Shown here: positions 35,901 to 48,700 of the stretch, one piece after another
Position numbering within the stretch: position 1 is the first letter of the stretch
Layout: every line of letters begins with the position of its first letter
Assembly: GCA_003260075.1 (NCBI GenBank)
Contig: QLIY01000036.1
Span: 62,001 to 126,000, forward strand
Length of the DNA stretch: 64,000 nucleotides
Direction of reading: 5' to 3'
Origin: Phallusia mammillata
Taxonomy: Eukaryota; Chordata; Ascidiacea; Phlebobranchia; Ascidiidae
Notes under the pieces: generated by a model
Databases searched by the model: none
Told to the model about the DNA's origin: nothing
What the model saw: only the letters and a program-made list of their open reading frames with translations
Position numbers and translations under genes: made by a program

Positions 35901-38900
35901 GCCCTTGTAACACTATTGCTCCAAAGAAATCTTTCGTTTGTGGTGCCCAGTAACATACAAATACGTTTTACACTTTAGGGGCTTGTGGGGTAAATGTTAG
36001 GACTACAGGGTTGAACACAACAATCGACACCTATAAATGGCATACTATACAAGAAATCCAAATTTCAGCCAATTCTGACACTGTTTAAAAACTCACCCAT
36101 TTTAGGGGGCTAGCGGGGTAAATACTGGGGTTATCAACAAAAACAAAGTGGGATGCACATCTACATAACTATATCTACCATCTGTGTAAATTTCAGCCAA
36201 ATCCATCAAACATTTGATGGAAAAACGAGTCGGACAAACTTTGGGGAAAAAAAAAAAGGAAAAAAAATCGAGTAAAACTAGAAGGGTGGCTTAGCACATA
36301 TTGCCCTTGCACATACACTATGATCTATTTTAAAACATAAATATATTTCCTATGCTTATTTTGTATTGGGTCCCATATTAGCCATCGTCTTTTATAACCT
36401 TGGTTGTTTCTGCAGGCAAAAACTCATGGGTCCCCACACATGCAAAGTTGAAAATAATGCAATTCAAGAGATAACCATGAGAAAGTCGGGTGTTGTAAGG
36501 TAAAACACAGTGATCGGCACTGGGCTTAAATAATAATACTATGTAGAATACAAACTATAAAATTAGATTCACCCCAGATATTGTTTGAAGTATGTCCTAT
36601 TTAACGTTTTAAAAAACTGACCCATTTTAGGGGGCTAGTAGGGCAACTAATTGGGTTCGACACACAAACTAAAAAATATATAAAAACCACAATGACTCAA
36701 TCAATAGTACTGCAAAATTTCAGCCCAATCCGCCAATGTTTAAAATTTCGACCACTAGAGGTGTTTTGAGCAACAACCGTTAATGTTTCTGACGTCATAG
36801 GGCTGTTAACAAGCCCCTAACTGCCATGGCGCAAAAACGACCACCAAGCAACCCACCAACGAGCAACATACAACTGGTTGCCCTTGTAACACTATTGCTC
36901 CAAAGAAATCTTTCGTTTGTGGTGCCCAGTAACATACAAATACGTTTTACACTTTAGGGGCTTGTGGGGTAAATGTTAGGACTACAGGGTTGAACACAAC
37001 AATCGACACCTATAAATGGCATACTATACAAGAAATCCAAATTTCAGCCAATTCTGACACTGTTTAAAAACTCACCCATTTTAGGGGGCTAGCGGGGTAA
37101 ATACTGGGGTTATCAACAAAAACAAAGTGGGATGCACATCTACATAACTATATCTACCATCTGTGTAAATTTCAGCCAAATCCATCAAACATTTGATGGA
37201 AAAACGAGTCGGACAAACTTTGGGGAGAAGAAAAAAAAGAAAAACAAACAATTTGAGTAAAATCAATATGTGTCCCCTTCAGGGAAGGGGACCCATAATA
37301 AAGTATAGTTATAAAAGGTTTAAGTGCAACATACAGCATTTGCATGACCAAATCACCTTCATATTCTACAAAAATATTGCAAGAGGCTTTAACACCTTTT
37401 TTACAGGCGGATCTATTTGCCGGCGCCATCTTCATTCAAGAGGCGTTGGGGTGGAATCTATACGTGGCCATGATTACTCTTCTAGCTATAACGGCCCTGT
37501 ACACAGTAACGGGAGGCTTGGCGGCGGTAATATACACTGACACTGCACAGACCTTCATCATGCTCGGAGGAGCGTTCGTGATGATGATCCTCGGTAAGTG
37601 AAGTTGACAGTTGTTGATGTAAACTGGAAAAGCTGTTCTTTGCTTTAGGATATCAGACGAATATACACTAACGCTGGTTTGCTTTCAAAGCTCCTTGTTT
37701 TCTGTGGGGATTTAGACAATTAGCCTACAAACAAAGAACTAGTTCACTGGCGAAAGCTGTTCGGTGGTATAGGATTTTGCAACAAGTACAAGCAAGGCAC
37801 TGGTGTACTGGCTGCTCTTTGGTACAGGATTTGAGACAAATACAAAACACTGCTTTCTTTTGACCCCATTTTGCTGTTTGCTCATAGTTCGTTATTCAAT
37901 GCGGAAAATCAAACAGAAAATGTCCACCTATTGTTGACATTCATTTCAACCTCTATACCGCAAAGATATTTTACAGGCAGTTTCTATAGCAAGTTTAAAC
38001 TTGCCCAACGTTCTTGCACTTTATTAAACCGGAGGTTTTTGTAGAGATAAAGCTGAGCTAACAATACTAAAAACGATTTGAAACCACCAGCAAATAAATT
38101 TTGACAGGACTTAGGTAAATACCAGGAAGCAAAATCCGGTTTCGATGTTGGTGTGATGTTCAAAACGTAAAGCAAAAATATAATCGTTGATTAAGGTTTG
38201 ATTCCAGTACAATATCATGAAAGTAAAGATGTCAATGCTAGTCAGTAAGAACTTGAAAACTAGTAGAGTAGCCTACTACTTATAAAAACAGTGGGATTCT
38301 TATCCTGTGCTGATGGTAACAGCATTTGATACGTTAAGTATGGATCGGATATTGTGCGATGTTTCAAATTTGCCAAACACGTTGGATCCTTATATTTGGG
38401 GGACTACGAGACCAATCACATCCAAAACCATTTTGAACCAAAGCAACGCCTAGTTTCTAACTGTGATATAAACAACAATTTAAACTTGTTTTACAGCATT
38501 TATCGATGTTGGAGGTTACGAGAACATGCAGAAGTTATACATGGAAGCAATTCCTTCAATTGTGCCAAACAACACACAATGTGGTGTACCACGAGCTGAT
38601 TCGTTCAACGTACTTCGAGATCCAATTAACGGCGATCTCCCGTGGCCAGGACTTACATTTGGCCTCACTATACTCGCTGTATGGTACTGGTGTACAGACC
38701 AGGTTTGTTAGCACGATATTCACTGGTGCTCTTGGTTAAAGTAATTTTTTCTGAAGGTTTCTAACAGTGTAACAAACGCAATAGCTAACCAGTAAAGGGC
38801 AACTGTAAAACCACTTGACCGGTTAAACGTGAAAATGGCACATGTTAAACGGTTTAACACATATGACAGTGTGACCACCAATTTTGAACTGTAACTTCAT

Positions 38901-41900
38901 TTAGCAACTTTGTGTGTGTGTTACAGGTGATTGTGCAAAGGACTTTGGCAGCGAAAAACCTCTCCCACGCGAAAGGCGGATGCGTTACCGCCGGGCTTCT
39001 AAAGATTCTTCCTATGTACATGATGGTTATGGTTGGAATGATCAGTCGTATAAAGTTCACTGGTAAGTAAAAGAAAATGATGGTGGCTACATTACTCGTG
39101 TTCAAACAAGAAATGCAAACACGCACAGGTTTTTTTAAAGTTTGGGTCATTTTAAGTAGTTTTAAGAGACCGCAAGTGTTTCATTTAAATACCAAAAAAT
39201 CGCCATATTTGCTTATTTCGGAAACCGCTGGAGAAATTTGGGGGACCGTTTTGGTCCCCCAAAACACCTTAAAAAAAACGCTGAACACGCATTCTAGTTA
39301 ATATTCAGGAGAGTCGAAAGGAATTAAGAGGCAAAATAACCCAAAGTTTGGGAGAAAACTATAATACGAAGCCATAGGACACCATCTGCATAACTTGTGT
39401 AAAAGCAAGGAAGGGACGCAAAAACGCATTCTAGTTAAAGTCACTATTCCGGATAATACTTTGGAAGGGAAAATATTTCGCTGTTTATAGGATAAAACTC
39501 TTACACCATTTGCAACACTGGGCTTTTTCCTAATATGAACAGGAAAACTGAATATAACGGCAAAGATTTGACTTGAAATTACAAATTTGGTGACTAATCC
39601 GTTTCCAGCATAGAGCAATTTCCAAAACAAAACATACCGCAGTTTAGATAGAAACTAAAAAAGAGAAACAATTTTGAGGCCAAAACAGCTGCAACACATT
39701 CCAAAGCAAATTCTTAGCAGGACGCAAAATGGTTTCAGGCGTTTCCCGGGGAATCAATTTGTAATCGGAGACGAACCCACAATCACGATTTGTATCAAAT
39801 TTCAGATGCTGTCGCCTGCGCTGACCCAGATGAATGTCGGAAGTATTGCGGGACCGCCGTCGGTTGTTCGAATGTTGCCTACCCCAAACTTGTGCTAGAA
39901 ATTATGCCCACTGGACTCCGCGGTAAGACGCACAGTGTATTCGTAGCGTTGTGACGTGCTTACGTTAAATTTATTTTTTTCGTTGTTTTTCGTGCACTGT
40001 ATACTACGCTCATTCAGTTATTCACCTGGTGAAGGCGCGTCGCTCGCTACCACTACACTAAAATAGGTTACCAGGCCACACTTTCAGTTAAAATCCAAAC
40101 GTCGCGATGAACCACAGAAACTTGAGATAAGGCCTAAACCGGCTCGCACAATTACTGCTCTTGGCTTATATCTTTTACAGTCCCCATATTTAACAGAAAA
40201 TTAGTGTTCACTTAAATGCAAAGGAACTGGATTAGTTATCTTTACTCATACTTTTTTCTCAGCGATTTCTAATCTACAGTATTCTTTTCAGGCTTGTTAT
40301 TGGCTGTCATGATGGCTGCACTGATGTCATCACTGACGTCAGTGTTCAATAGCGCATCGACACTCTTCACATGCGATCTATGGCAGAAGATGAGAAAAGA
40401 CGCAAACCAATGGGAACTCATGATAGTGGGAAGGTATGAAACTAGTGTGGTTAGCTGTTGCAATGATATACAATTTAACGATATGTTCCAATCTTTCGCA
40501 CATCAATACAAAACTATAGTATTATAAACGTATACGTAGTTGCACTTCTACGCTTAATCGGATTTTCGTGCCATGTTCAATAGAGTCTTCATACTGTTCA
40601 TGGTCGGAGTGAGTATTGCATGGGTTCCAATTGTACAAGCATCAGCCAACGGGCAACTATTCGACTACATCCAGTCCATAACCAGTTACCTGGGACCGCC
40701 GATTATGGTGGTTTTCGTCATGGGAGTGTTCTGGCCCCGGCTAAACGAACCGGTAAGTTCAATAAAAATTCGCAATACACTCACGATTTTGACAAAGATA
40801 CAGTTGTGAACAGACTGCACCGAAAATAGCCAAAAAAATCATGACACAAATCGGTGTGAAGTCCTAGAAACCAAGCCCATTTTTACTCACATTTCGCCCG
40901 AAACCGGCACGACTATCAACTATGAATCAAATATACCATGTGGCTGTCTTGTGCCCTACATCACAGCATAAACAAGGAAGAATGTATGTTTTGTAGACGA
41001 CATTTTAGTTAAGAACGAACCTAAAAAACAAACTTTGTCAATCAGGTCCGACCGCAGTACTGAAAGTAAATCTCATACTAATGAAAATCCGGGAATAAAT
41101 TTGCCAACCATATGCATCTGTATGTGTTATAGTAGTTAGTACTGCAAGTCCAACGAGCTCTGTAATTAGTGCGAAACCCTGCATTATTTTACAGGGGGCT
41201 TTTTGGTCTTTGATGTGTGGACTGGTCGTCGGTGTAACGAGGATGATAATGGATTTTGCCTACGGGGCACCTCTATGTGGAGAGCCGGAGTTCAGGCCAG
41301 CTGTGTTGTACAAGGTATGAACAACGATTACTACGAACCCCTAAACACATGAAAGCTTAATTGCAGCAAACCGTTTGATACAGAATGTATATTTTTGTGA
41401 ACATAGCAGAGCTTCTCAACCACTGGGTCGTGGCCGCTATTTGATTCAATTTAGTCGTCGATTATAACAGTCCACAAACCTTGATAATTGAGTACTTCGT
41501 TGCATAGTCGTTTGGCGTTTCTGACCTAAGAAAGATTGTTGCAAGAAGTCGCTAGTTTCCAAAGGTTCCTGAGACATTGCACCAAGTCGAATTTTTCAAA
41601 AAAAGTAGTGCAAAAAAGATAGGATGCACCAGCTTAGCCATGAACTTACACGTATTATCTGGGTCGCCACAATCAAGGGAAAAATAACTGGTTTATAGGA
41701 TCAAGAAAGACTGAAAATGCTCCTGATGACAGAATAGATCCCTCGACAATCAACACTAAAACGAGTAACCTTCTTTGAAATGATTTCTATAGGTTCACTA
41801 TCTATACTTCGCGATGATTTTGGCCGCGGTTACAGCAATTATTGCCGTTATCGTAACACTCATGACACCAAGAATAGAACCAGAACACGTGAGTATAAAA

Positions 41901-42842
41901 CCAACAACAAAAATATTCCATAAAGGAGTTAAAAAATGTAATTGCATAATTGTCAAGCAACCCGGAACTAAAAAAGCACGTTGGTAGTCCGAAACATAGG
42001 AATTTTCTACCATAGCACTGATAATACTGTCCAAGTCGGTGACCCTCTGAACCTACTTTCAGCTATACAGACTGACGTGGGGGACCAGACATAGCAAACA
42101 GGAGCGCGTGGACATTGGAGAACCGATCATACGCAAAAACAACGAGAATGTAAGTTAAAAATATATAAGTATTAGGTGTCACAAAATTGCTATGATAAAA
42201 ATGCCTTCAAATATTTACCTTTTTTTGATGTGAACTGCACTTGAAAGATAACGCTTCATGATCTTCTTTAGAACATGACTGGGTTCTCAAACCAAGCGGT
42301 GACTGACGATGATGATCAGCCGGTAGATGGCGACGCAGAGAACGGTAAAGCCACAAACTCCTCTGAGCATGGCCCTGAAAAAATGGAAATAGGTATACTT
42401 AAAAAACAAAATATACGCCCACTACTAAAAAAGTGTCTAATGGCAAAAAATAAATATTGAAAAAAAATTGCCTAAATTAATTAAAATAGAACCAGTTTTG
42501 GTGTTTGAAAGAGTCACTGCTGCTCGAAAACGCTTTAAACTTGCAAATAAAAAAGGCGGAAAAGTTTTTAGGATTTGCAATAAGCTAAGAGAAAAATATG
42601 AACCAGTTTAAAACAACATTTGCCTTGCAGAGGACGTTACAAAAGAGCCCGAGGAATCAACGTCGATTTGCCGCAAAGCATTGAACCTTTTTTGTGGGCT
42701 GGATAGTAGAAAAAAGGATCAGAAGCCCCCACCAGCGGTTATTACAGATATAACCGAAAACAAGACATCGGCTACACTAGTAAACGTCGCTGGCGCAGGG
42801 ATGATTTGTGCCATGATGTTTTTGTTCGGTTATTATGCCTAA
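32933..42842 (+). CDS. SLC5A (SGLT-type) sodium/solute cotransporter, copy 1
   Basis: Fourteen exons: 32933-33070, 34061-34237, 34597-34761, 37407-37593, 38497-38702, 38927-39062, 39806-39922, 40292-40433, 40584-40752, 41195-41314, 41793-41888, 42063-42149, 42272-42392, 42631-42842. All junctions are GT-AG with consistent phases, giving 690 residues. The protein follows human SGLT1 closely from TM1 ([17 protein letters not shown]) to a last C-terminal helix ending FLFGYYA. Positions equivalent to SGLT1 sugar contacts are kept: N79, H84, E103, Y286, W287, K317 and Q441. The position of SGLT1 T287 is A283. The sodium-site serines in [13 protein letters not shown] are present, and NNT at 247-249 matches the glycosylated external loop. 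It is expected to be a plasma-membrane sodium-driven importer, probably of sugar. The exact SLC5A subtype cannot be fixed by eye. Intron 3 (2.6 kb) carries a duplicated repeat. Confidence 0.9.
33689..33796. repeat. Tandem duplication, 54-base unit, in intron 1 of SLC5A copy 1
   Basis: A block beginning GCATTTGCTGGTGCAAAACG at 33689 recurs at 33743 with two or three substitutions. It lies wholly within intron 1. Confidence 0.9.
34937..37292. repeat. Duplicated composite repeat filling intron 3 of SLC5A copy 1
   Basis: Copy A starts at about 34937 and copy B at about 36275, both opening AACTAGAAGGGTGGCTTAGC. Later blocks such as GACCACTAGAGGTGTTTTGA lie at 35771 and 36750. Copy B therefore lacks about 360 bases relative to copy A. 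Within copy A, a unit of about 125-145 bases recurs around TTTTAGGGGGCTAG (near 35520, 35650, 35980, 36100). Both copies end near ATTTGATGGAAAAACGAGTC and an A-rich stretch. A shortened relative lies on the minus strand at 62793-62999. Confidence 0.85.
41408..41600. mobile_element. hAT-like element fragment in intron 10 of SLC5A copy 1
   Basis: CAGAGCTTCTCAACCACTGG followed by GTCGTGGCC is the kind of end seen in hAT-type elements with CAGTGGTTCTCAACC termini. No matching right end or target duplication is evident, so only a left fragment is proposed and the right border is approximate. Confidence 0.35.
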
Positions 42843-44129
42843 AGATATGTTTTATCAGTATATGGCAGTATACAATTTATCTCATAAAGTGTTTTTAGTA
42901 TAATATGTCTTGTAGTGCAAGCGTTTATAAACTGACTTATAGTGGCCTATTTTGAAGCAAACTGGTTGTTTAGAAAAAGTTTTAATTTTTAAGATAATTC
43001 CGTTTACTACCTATTTTGTGTTCGTTACATCTCACAAATGTTCCATATCACTGCTATTACACTTGAACAGAAACTAATAAGAAGTCCACCGTTGCAAAAT
43101 TTAAATTTAACTTTGAAGGTTACGGGCTTTGTGCAATTGCAAAACTGTTTGGAAGGCTAATCGCGCAACGGAAGGGGCAATACAATGTCGCAAATTGGAT
43201 CAGCTAGCGCTATCAGCCCAAACATGCTTTAACATACCAAAGTTCTAAGTGGACAACCATGAGCCGTGACCCTAGATTTAACCTGACACGTGATTGCATT
43301 AAACCCGAATTCCATAGGGACCCAAGAGGCATTTCGCAACGCTTAGAAAAACAACATTGCTGCAATGGCGTTAATAATTAAACCCTTTGATTTGCGTCAG
43401 ATTCAATATTTGTTAACATACTGCGCATTGTGCATGCATAACGCAGGAGAAACCCAGGACAATGGCTTTCTGCAGTGGAATTTGGACAGAGAACACACCC
43501 CTTGGTATACTTCACGGCCAAGAAGTGATTAGGGAACAAAATAAGTCACGACATCGTTTTTGGCTAGGAAGTGCTTTAATGTAAACGCAAGTTAGTTTGA
43601 AACAGTTAAAGAATTTATCTGAAGTCAGAATTTTGTTTAGATCAAACGAAGTTTCATGCGTTTTTCTAATTTATAAGAATCCAAGATCAAAAACTTAGAA
43701 CGGCAAGTTCTGCGGCTGTTTTGCGTTTATAACCGCAAGAAGAATAGGTGGCAAAGCATGTTTTGAATGCTCAATCATCAGTTTAAAGCAGTGACAAATT
43801 GGAAAAGAAAGCATCTTTATGTCACAAACAAATGTCTCTCACGTTGACCCGTGTGGTTTTAGTCTATATCCGTAGTGGTTGAAAAGGAAAGCGACTCATC
43901 AGGAAAACGAAGCAATATTGCGACAAGTTGTAACGAGCAGACAGTTTTCCAGTTATAGACTATTAACATGTAATTTATATGCTAAGGGTTTAAATTTAAA
44001 CAAAAGTCTGGTCAGACTTGTCAAAGTTTTCAGTCTGTTATTATATGCGACTGTTGTCTCTATCTGTCGTACTGAGTCTCTGGTGACTCGTGATTTACGA
44101 CATCTACACAGAGTTAAGACTGGTTAAGT
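42843..44129. other. Intergenic spacer between the tandem SLC5A genes
   Basis: About 1.3 kb between the stop of copy 1 and the ATG of copy 2. It should hold the 3' untranslated region of copy 1 and the promoter of copy 2. No canonical AATAAA was found close behind the stop, and no other feature is visible. Confidence 0.5.
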
Positions 44130-45743
44130 ATGGAATCGACTTTAGAACCAATTGTCACCACAGGTGGCGGTGAGGAGGAACTTGGATCGTTGGAAACGGC
44201 TGATTTTGCTGTCATTGGAGTTTATTTTGTGTTTATTCTAGCTGTGGGAATATGGGTAAGCGTTGTGGCAAATCCCTAATTGTGGCAATAAATTGAACCT
44301 ATCTGTGTAAGTTGTTTCGAAGTTGTGAGACATTGCATAGTGAACATATAAATTATGTACGGTAAGGAATTGTGGTTTTGGTGGTGTCATTTCACTGATA
44401 TCAAGAAAATTAGTTAAATTTTAGTGAGGTATTACAACTTATACACTACATCGTTAACATTTGTTCTCCATAAATCAGCCACAGTGCACAAATTGGTAAA
44501 AAATTAACGCAAAATTGCGCCTTATTTAAACTAAGAATGAGAGTAGTAATGTTTACAAACACAAAACAAGGGACCACTTTTTATAGGCGATGATTCGAAC
44601 TGACCGCAGCAACGTGAGTGGATTCTTTCTTGCTGGTCGGGACATAACTTGGTTCCCAGTGGGAGCGTCAATATTTAGCAGCAACATAGGTAGTGGAAGT
44701 TTTGTGGGACTGGCTGGCACTGGCGCGGCGGCTGGGATAGCGGTTGGCGCTTACGAGTGGAACGTAAGTGTGGGTTTCTCAAACGACTTTTACAAAACAC
44801 TTCACATATCGGGGCTTTGTGTTGTTTTTAAGTAGTGATGCACCGAACCCGCCTAAAATTGTTCGGGCCGAAACCGAATATTCGGCCTCAATTTCGGTCG
44901 AATCAGGCCGAACCTAAAATCCCCTTTCTTATGGACGTTTTCAACTGAACTTGTGTTGTTGATGCAAGTAAACTCAATTATGACAAACCAAAATTACTTT
45001 CACAATGCGGAAGCTTTATTACACTTGTAATATTTTGCAGACAACGTGGCTCGTATTTTATAGATACCACAAATAGTTAATTTAAGATGTTTCGTATGGG
45101 CGAAAATGAAAGTTTACGTATCATTTTTATGCAATCAAAAAGTTCGGTTTCGGCTGAATTTTCAAAAAAGTTCGGGCCGAAACCGAAACATCAGAAAACA
45201 GCGTATTCGGCCGAAATGTTTCGGCCAACCGAAACTTCGGTGCATCACTATTTTTAAGCAAGTAAACTTGTAATTTTGTAAGTAGCGCAAATATGTATAC
45301 AATATTGATAGGCTATCATTATCAAACAGTTATGGTAAATTTTATTGCGCTGTTGCCGTGTGTGAATATTCGGTCAGTAACCAATGTTTTACTGTTTCTA
45401 TTTTAAGTCGGTAAAATTAACCGCTTGTTAAGGTTTATTATTCAACAACACGCTGCCAAAATAGACAAGCTTGCGTGGACAAACAAAAGTCGGGAAAATC
45501 CGCACAACTTCTTACTGTGATTGCGATCAACAAACCATGTTGTGTGTCTTGCAGCGGAAATTCGCTGGTTTCATACAAAAAACATGTTTGTTGCGTGTTA
45601 AGTGAAAATGTTTTCAAAATAAATGTAAAATAAAATTAGGTTTGCAAGACTACGGGGTAAATTTTATCTATATCAGGGGTTTCCAACAGAAAATTTGTCC
45701 AAGGCCAAAATTTGAAAACACTAGAAGCCGCGGCCCACAACGC

Positions 45744-45774
<31 letters not shown>

Positions 45775-48700
45775 AATGCTTTATCAGTAGAATAGCATCC
45801 AAATAAATTATCACAAATACGCTAAACCAATGCACAGCAACTGTGTCCTAAAAACTTATTAGGCCCCTTACATGTAATATACGGTTCTCTACATGCAAAT
45901 GTAAACCCATTAAAAATAACTCACTCAGTATTATTTGGCAGGCGATGTTATGCTTAACGTTTCTCGGTTGGATATTCGCGCCTTTATACATTGCATCGGG
46001 AGTTGTAACTGTGCCAGAGTATTTGAAGAAGAGGTTCGGTGGTCAGCGCATCCAGCTCTACATGTCCGTGCTTTCCTTAATCCTGTACATATTCACAAAA
46101 GTTTCGGTAAGATTCAATTAGTTGTTGATGTTATGCAATAAAATATAACATGTCTCGTTTAAACAAAATTTAAAAGCGTACCAGATACAACAAGAAAAAC
46201 ATTTGTAGGAATAAACATTTTAAACACTATACGTCTAATAAGTAATGCAACAGGCCAAACAGAGGTAAAAAGGACATGAACCTTAGACTATAATCATGTC
46301 ACGAGGCTGAAGTGTTTATAAACAGGTGTGACTAATATATGTCAGATGATGGCATGGGAATTTGCCGAACGTCTATTGCAGGGGTCGGCAACCTATTAGG
46401 TGACGCGTGCCAATTTACTTGTTATTTCCATGTGTTAATGACCTCGCGTGCTAAAGTTTTTCTAAATAATAGTGGTTCGTGCATCAATAATAAAAAGAAA
46501 ACAGAGCGTTTTGTGCATGTAAGGCTGAATTTTATAACAATGATACGATAAAAACTATAAACAAGCAGTGTAACAGGTTAAATTGTTACTTTAATATAAA
46601 CACGCAAATCGGTTGGCGTGCCATGAAAAGCCACCTCGCGTGCCAACCTTGGCACGCGTGCCAGGGGGTGCCGACCCCTGGCCTATTGGTTATTAAACAA
46701 TTGTTCCTTTTACAGTGCGCTGATTTGGTCAGCTGACTTAGTGAAACAGTCGTCGCTTTTAGTGGAAACTTTCTGTGATAACCCAATTAGAACTACAAAA
46801 TCGCATTTTGTTATGGCAACAAAAAAATCCTTTTAAAAACCACCAAGTTGAATAAAAAACAAACATTCAACGGTCTGTTTTTAGGCAGATCTTTTCGCTG
46901 GAGCCATTTTCATACAAGAAGCGCTGGGTTGGAATCTGTATGTTTCCATCATAGTGTTGCTCGCTGTAACTGGTCTGTACACAGTTACCGGTGGACTTGC
47001 AGCGGTAATTTACACCGACACAGCACAAACCCTTATCATGGTGATTGGAGGACTAATCATGATGGGACTATGTAAGTTATGGTTCGTTCATTTCAAACCA
47101 AGTCAAACAAAAAACAAAATCAAATTTAAGTCCTGTACATACTTATAAGGTTAAAAAATGGCAAGAAAAAATAACTAGGAAAGATTTAACACTATAATTA
47201 AAGTATTGCATATCTGCCGAATTAAAGTTATTTTCAAGATACACACGTTATAAGTTAAACTTTGCAAACAACCTCCGCCCATATGAACCTTAGTAGATTC
47301 AACTAATCAAATCACGTAACATACAGGAATAAGGGAGAATTTTACTTTGCAGCGTTTGATTACGTTGGTGGATACGAAGGACTAGAAATTAAATACATGC
47401 AAGCAATTCCAGCTGACCAACCTCCGAACACAACATGCGGAATTCCAAGAGCCGACTCTTTCCACGTGTTTCGCGATCCCATTACCGGCGACCTTCCATG
47501 GCCCGGTTTGACCTTCGGACTTACGATCATTGCCACGTGGTATTTTTGCACTGATCAAGTAAGATTGATTCCATATTCGAAACAGCTAGCACAGATTGAG
47601 GGTTGGTTCCACATTTAAATGCTTGTATACATTGGGGATTGATTTCGTTTAAAATAAGGGTTAGATTCTGTTTAAATACAAAACTGCATTCCATTTGAAC
47701 ATATGATTTGATTCCTTTCAAATTTGTGATTGGAATCCATAAAAATTAGATCTGTATTCAACCAAAATTATAAGTTGGATTCCATTCCAGTACATGGTCA
47801 TATTCTTTTCCAATTGTATGTTGTTTCAAATTTATGATTGGTTTCGGTTCAAATTTATGGTTAGACTCCGCACCTAAAACAAACTTTCATTAAACCATAT
47901 ACCAAAAATAATTTAATAATGATTAAACAAACTAGCACATTTAAATTTCGAGTATCACAATAGTTTTTGCTTTTGAAACAAGATGATTTAAAACAAAAAG
48001 ACACCCATGGTGGTTTGACTACTTATTGGTGCTAAATTTATAATTGTTTTGCTCTTATTTTTTAAGATAAACGGCAACAGAATTGTAGTTTTTGTAACTT
48101 GAGCCATAAGAAAACAGTAGAAAGTATCTCAACAGCATGACTAGCATCAACCCTCATTTTTCTGAGAATTTCAATGCCATTGGCAGGTTTTGGCCCAACG
48201 AACTCTGGCAGCCAAGAACCTAACACACGCGAAGGGTGGATGTGTAATCGCGGGCTTCCTCAAAATACTGCCAATGTATATGATGGTTATGGTGGGAATG
48301 ATAAGCCGTGTAGCATTCAAAGGTGAGTTCTCTTTACTACACCTAGACAAAGCATTCATGCAACGACGTCTGTCGAATAGCGAGATGTTTCTAATTGGGG
48401 AGTTGTAGCGCCCCTGTGCGACAAATATTCCGAAAAGATAAAAAATTGCATCCACTTTCACTACTAAGAACTCTTTTGATAAGAAAAAAGTGTTCTTTTG
48501 TCGACAAATATCGCAAGAGAAATGCACATGACTGTTTCCAAAAAAAGACCAAAAGTTTCCATTTACTATGTTACAACAAAGTAGATCTTATAAAGATTCA
48601 ACAAACGAATAGACAACACTTATTTTTCAATTAGTGCGTCTTTGGATTATATGCATAGTCCACTGACCACACAGTTTTCATCGCCACATCGGTTGCTGCA

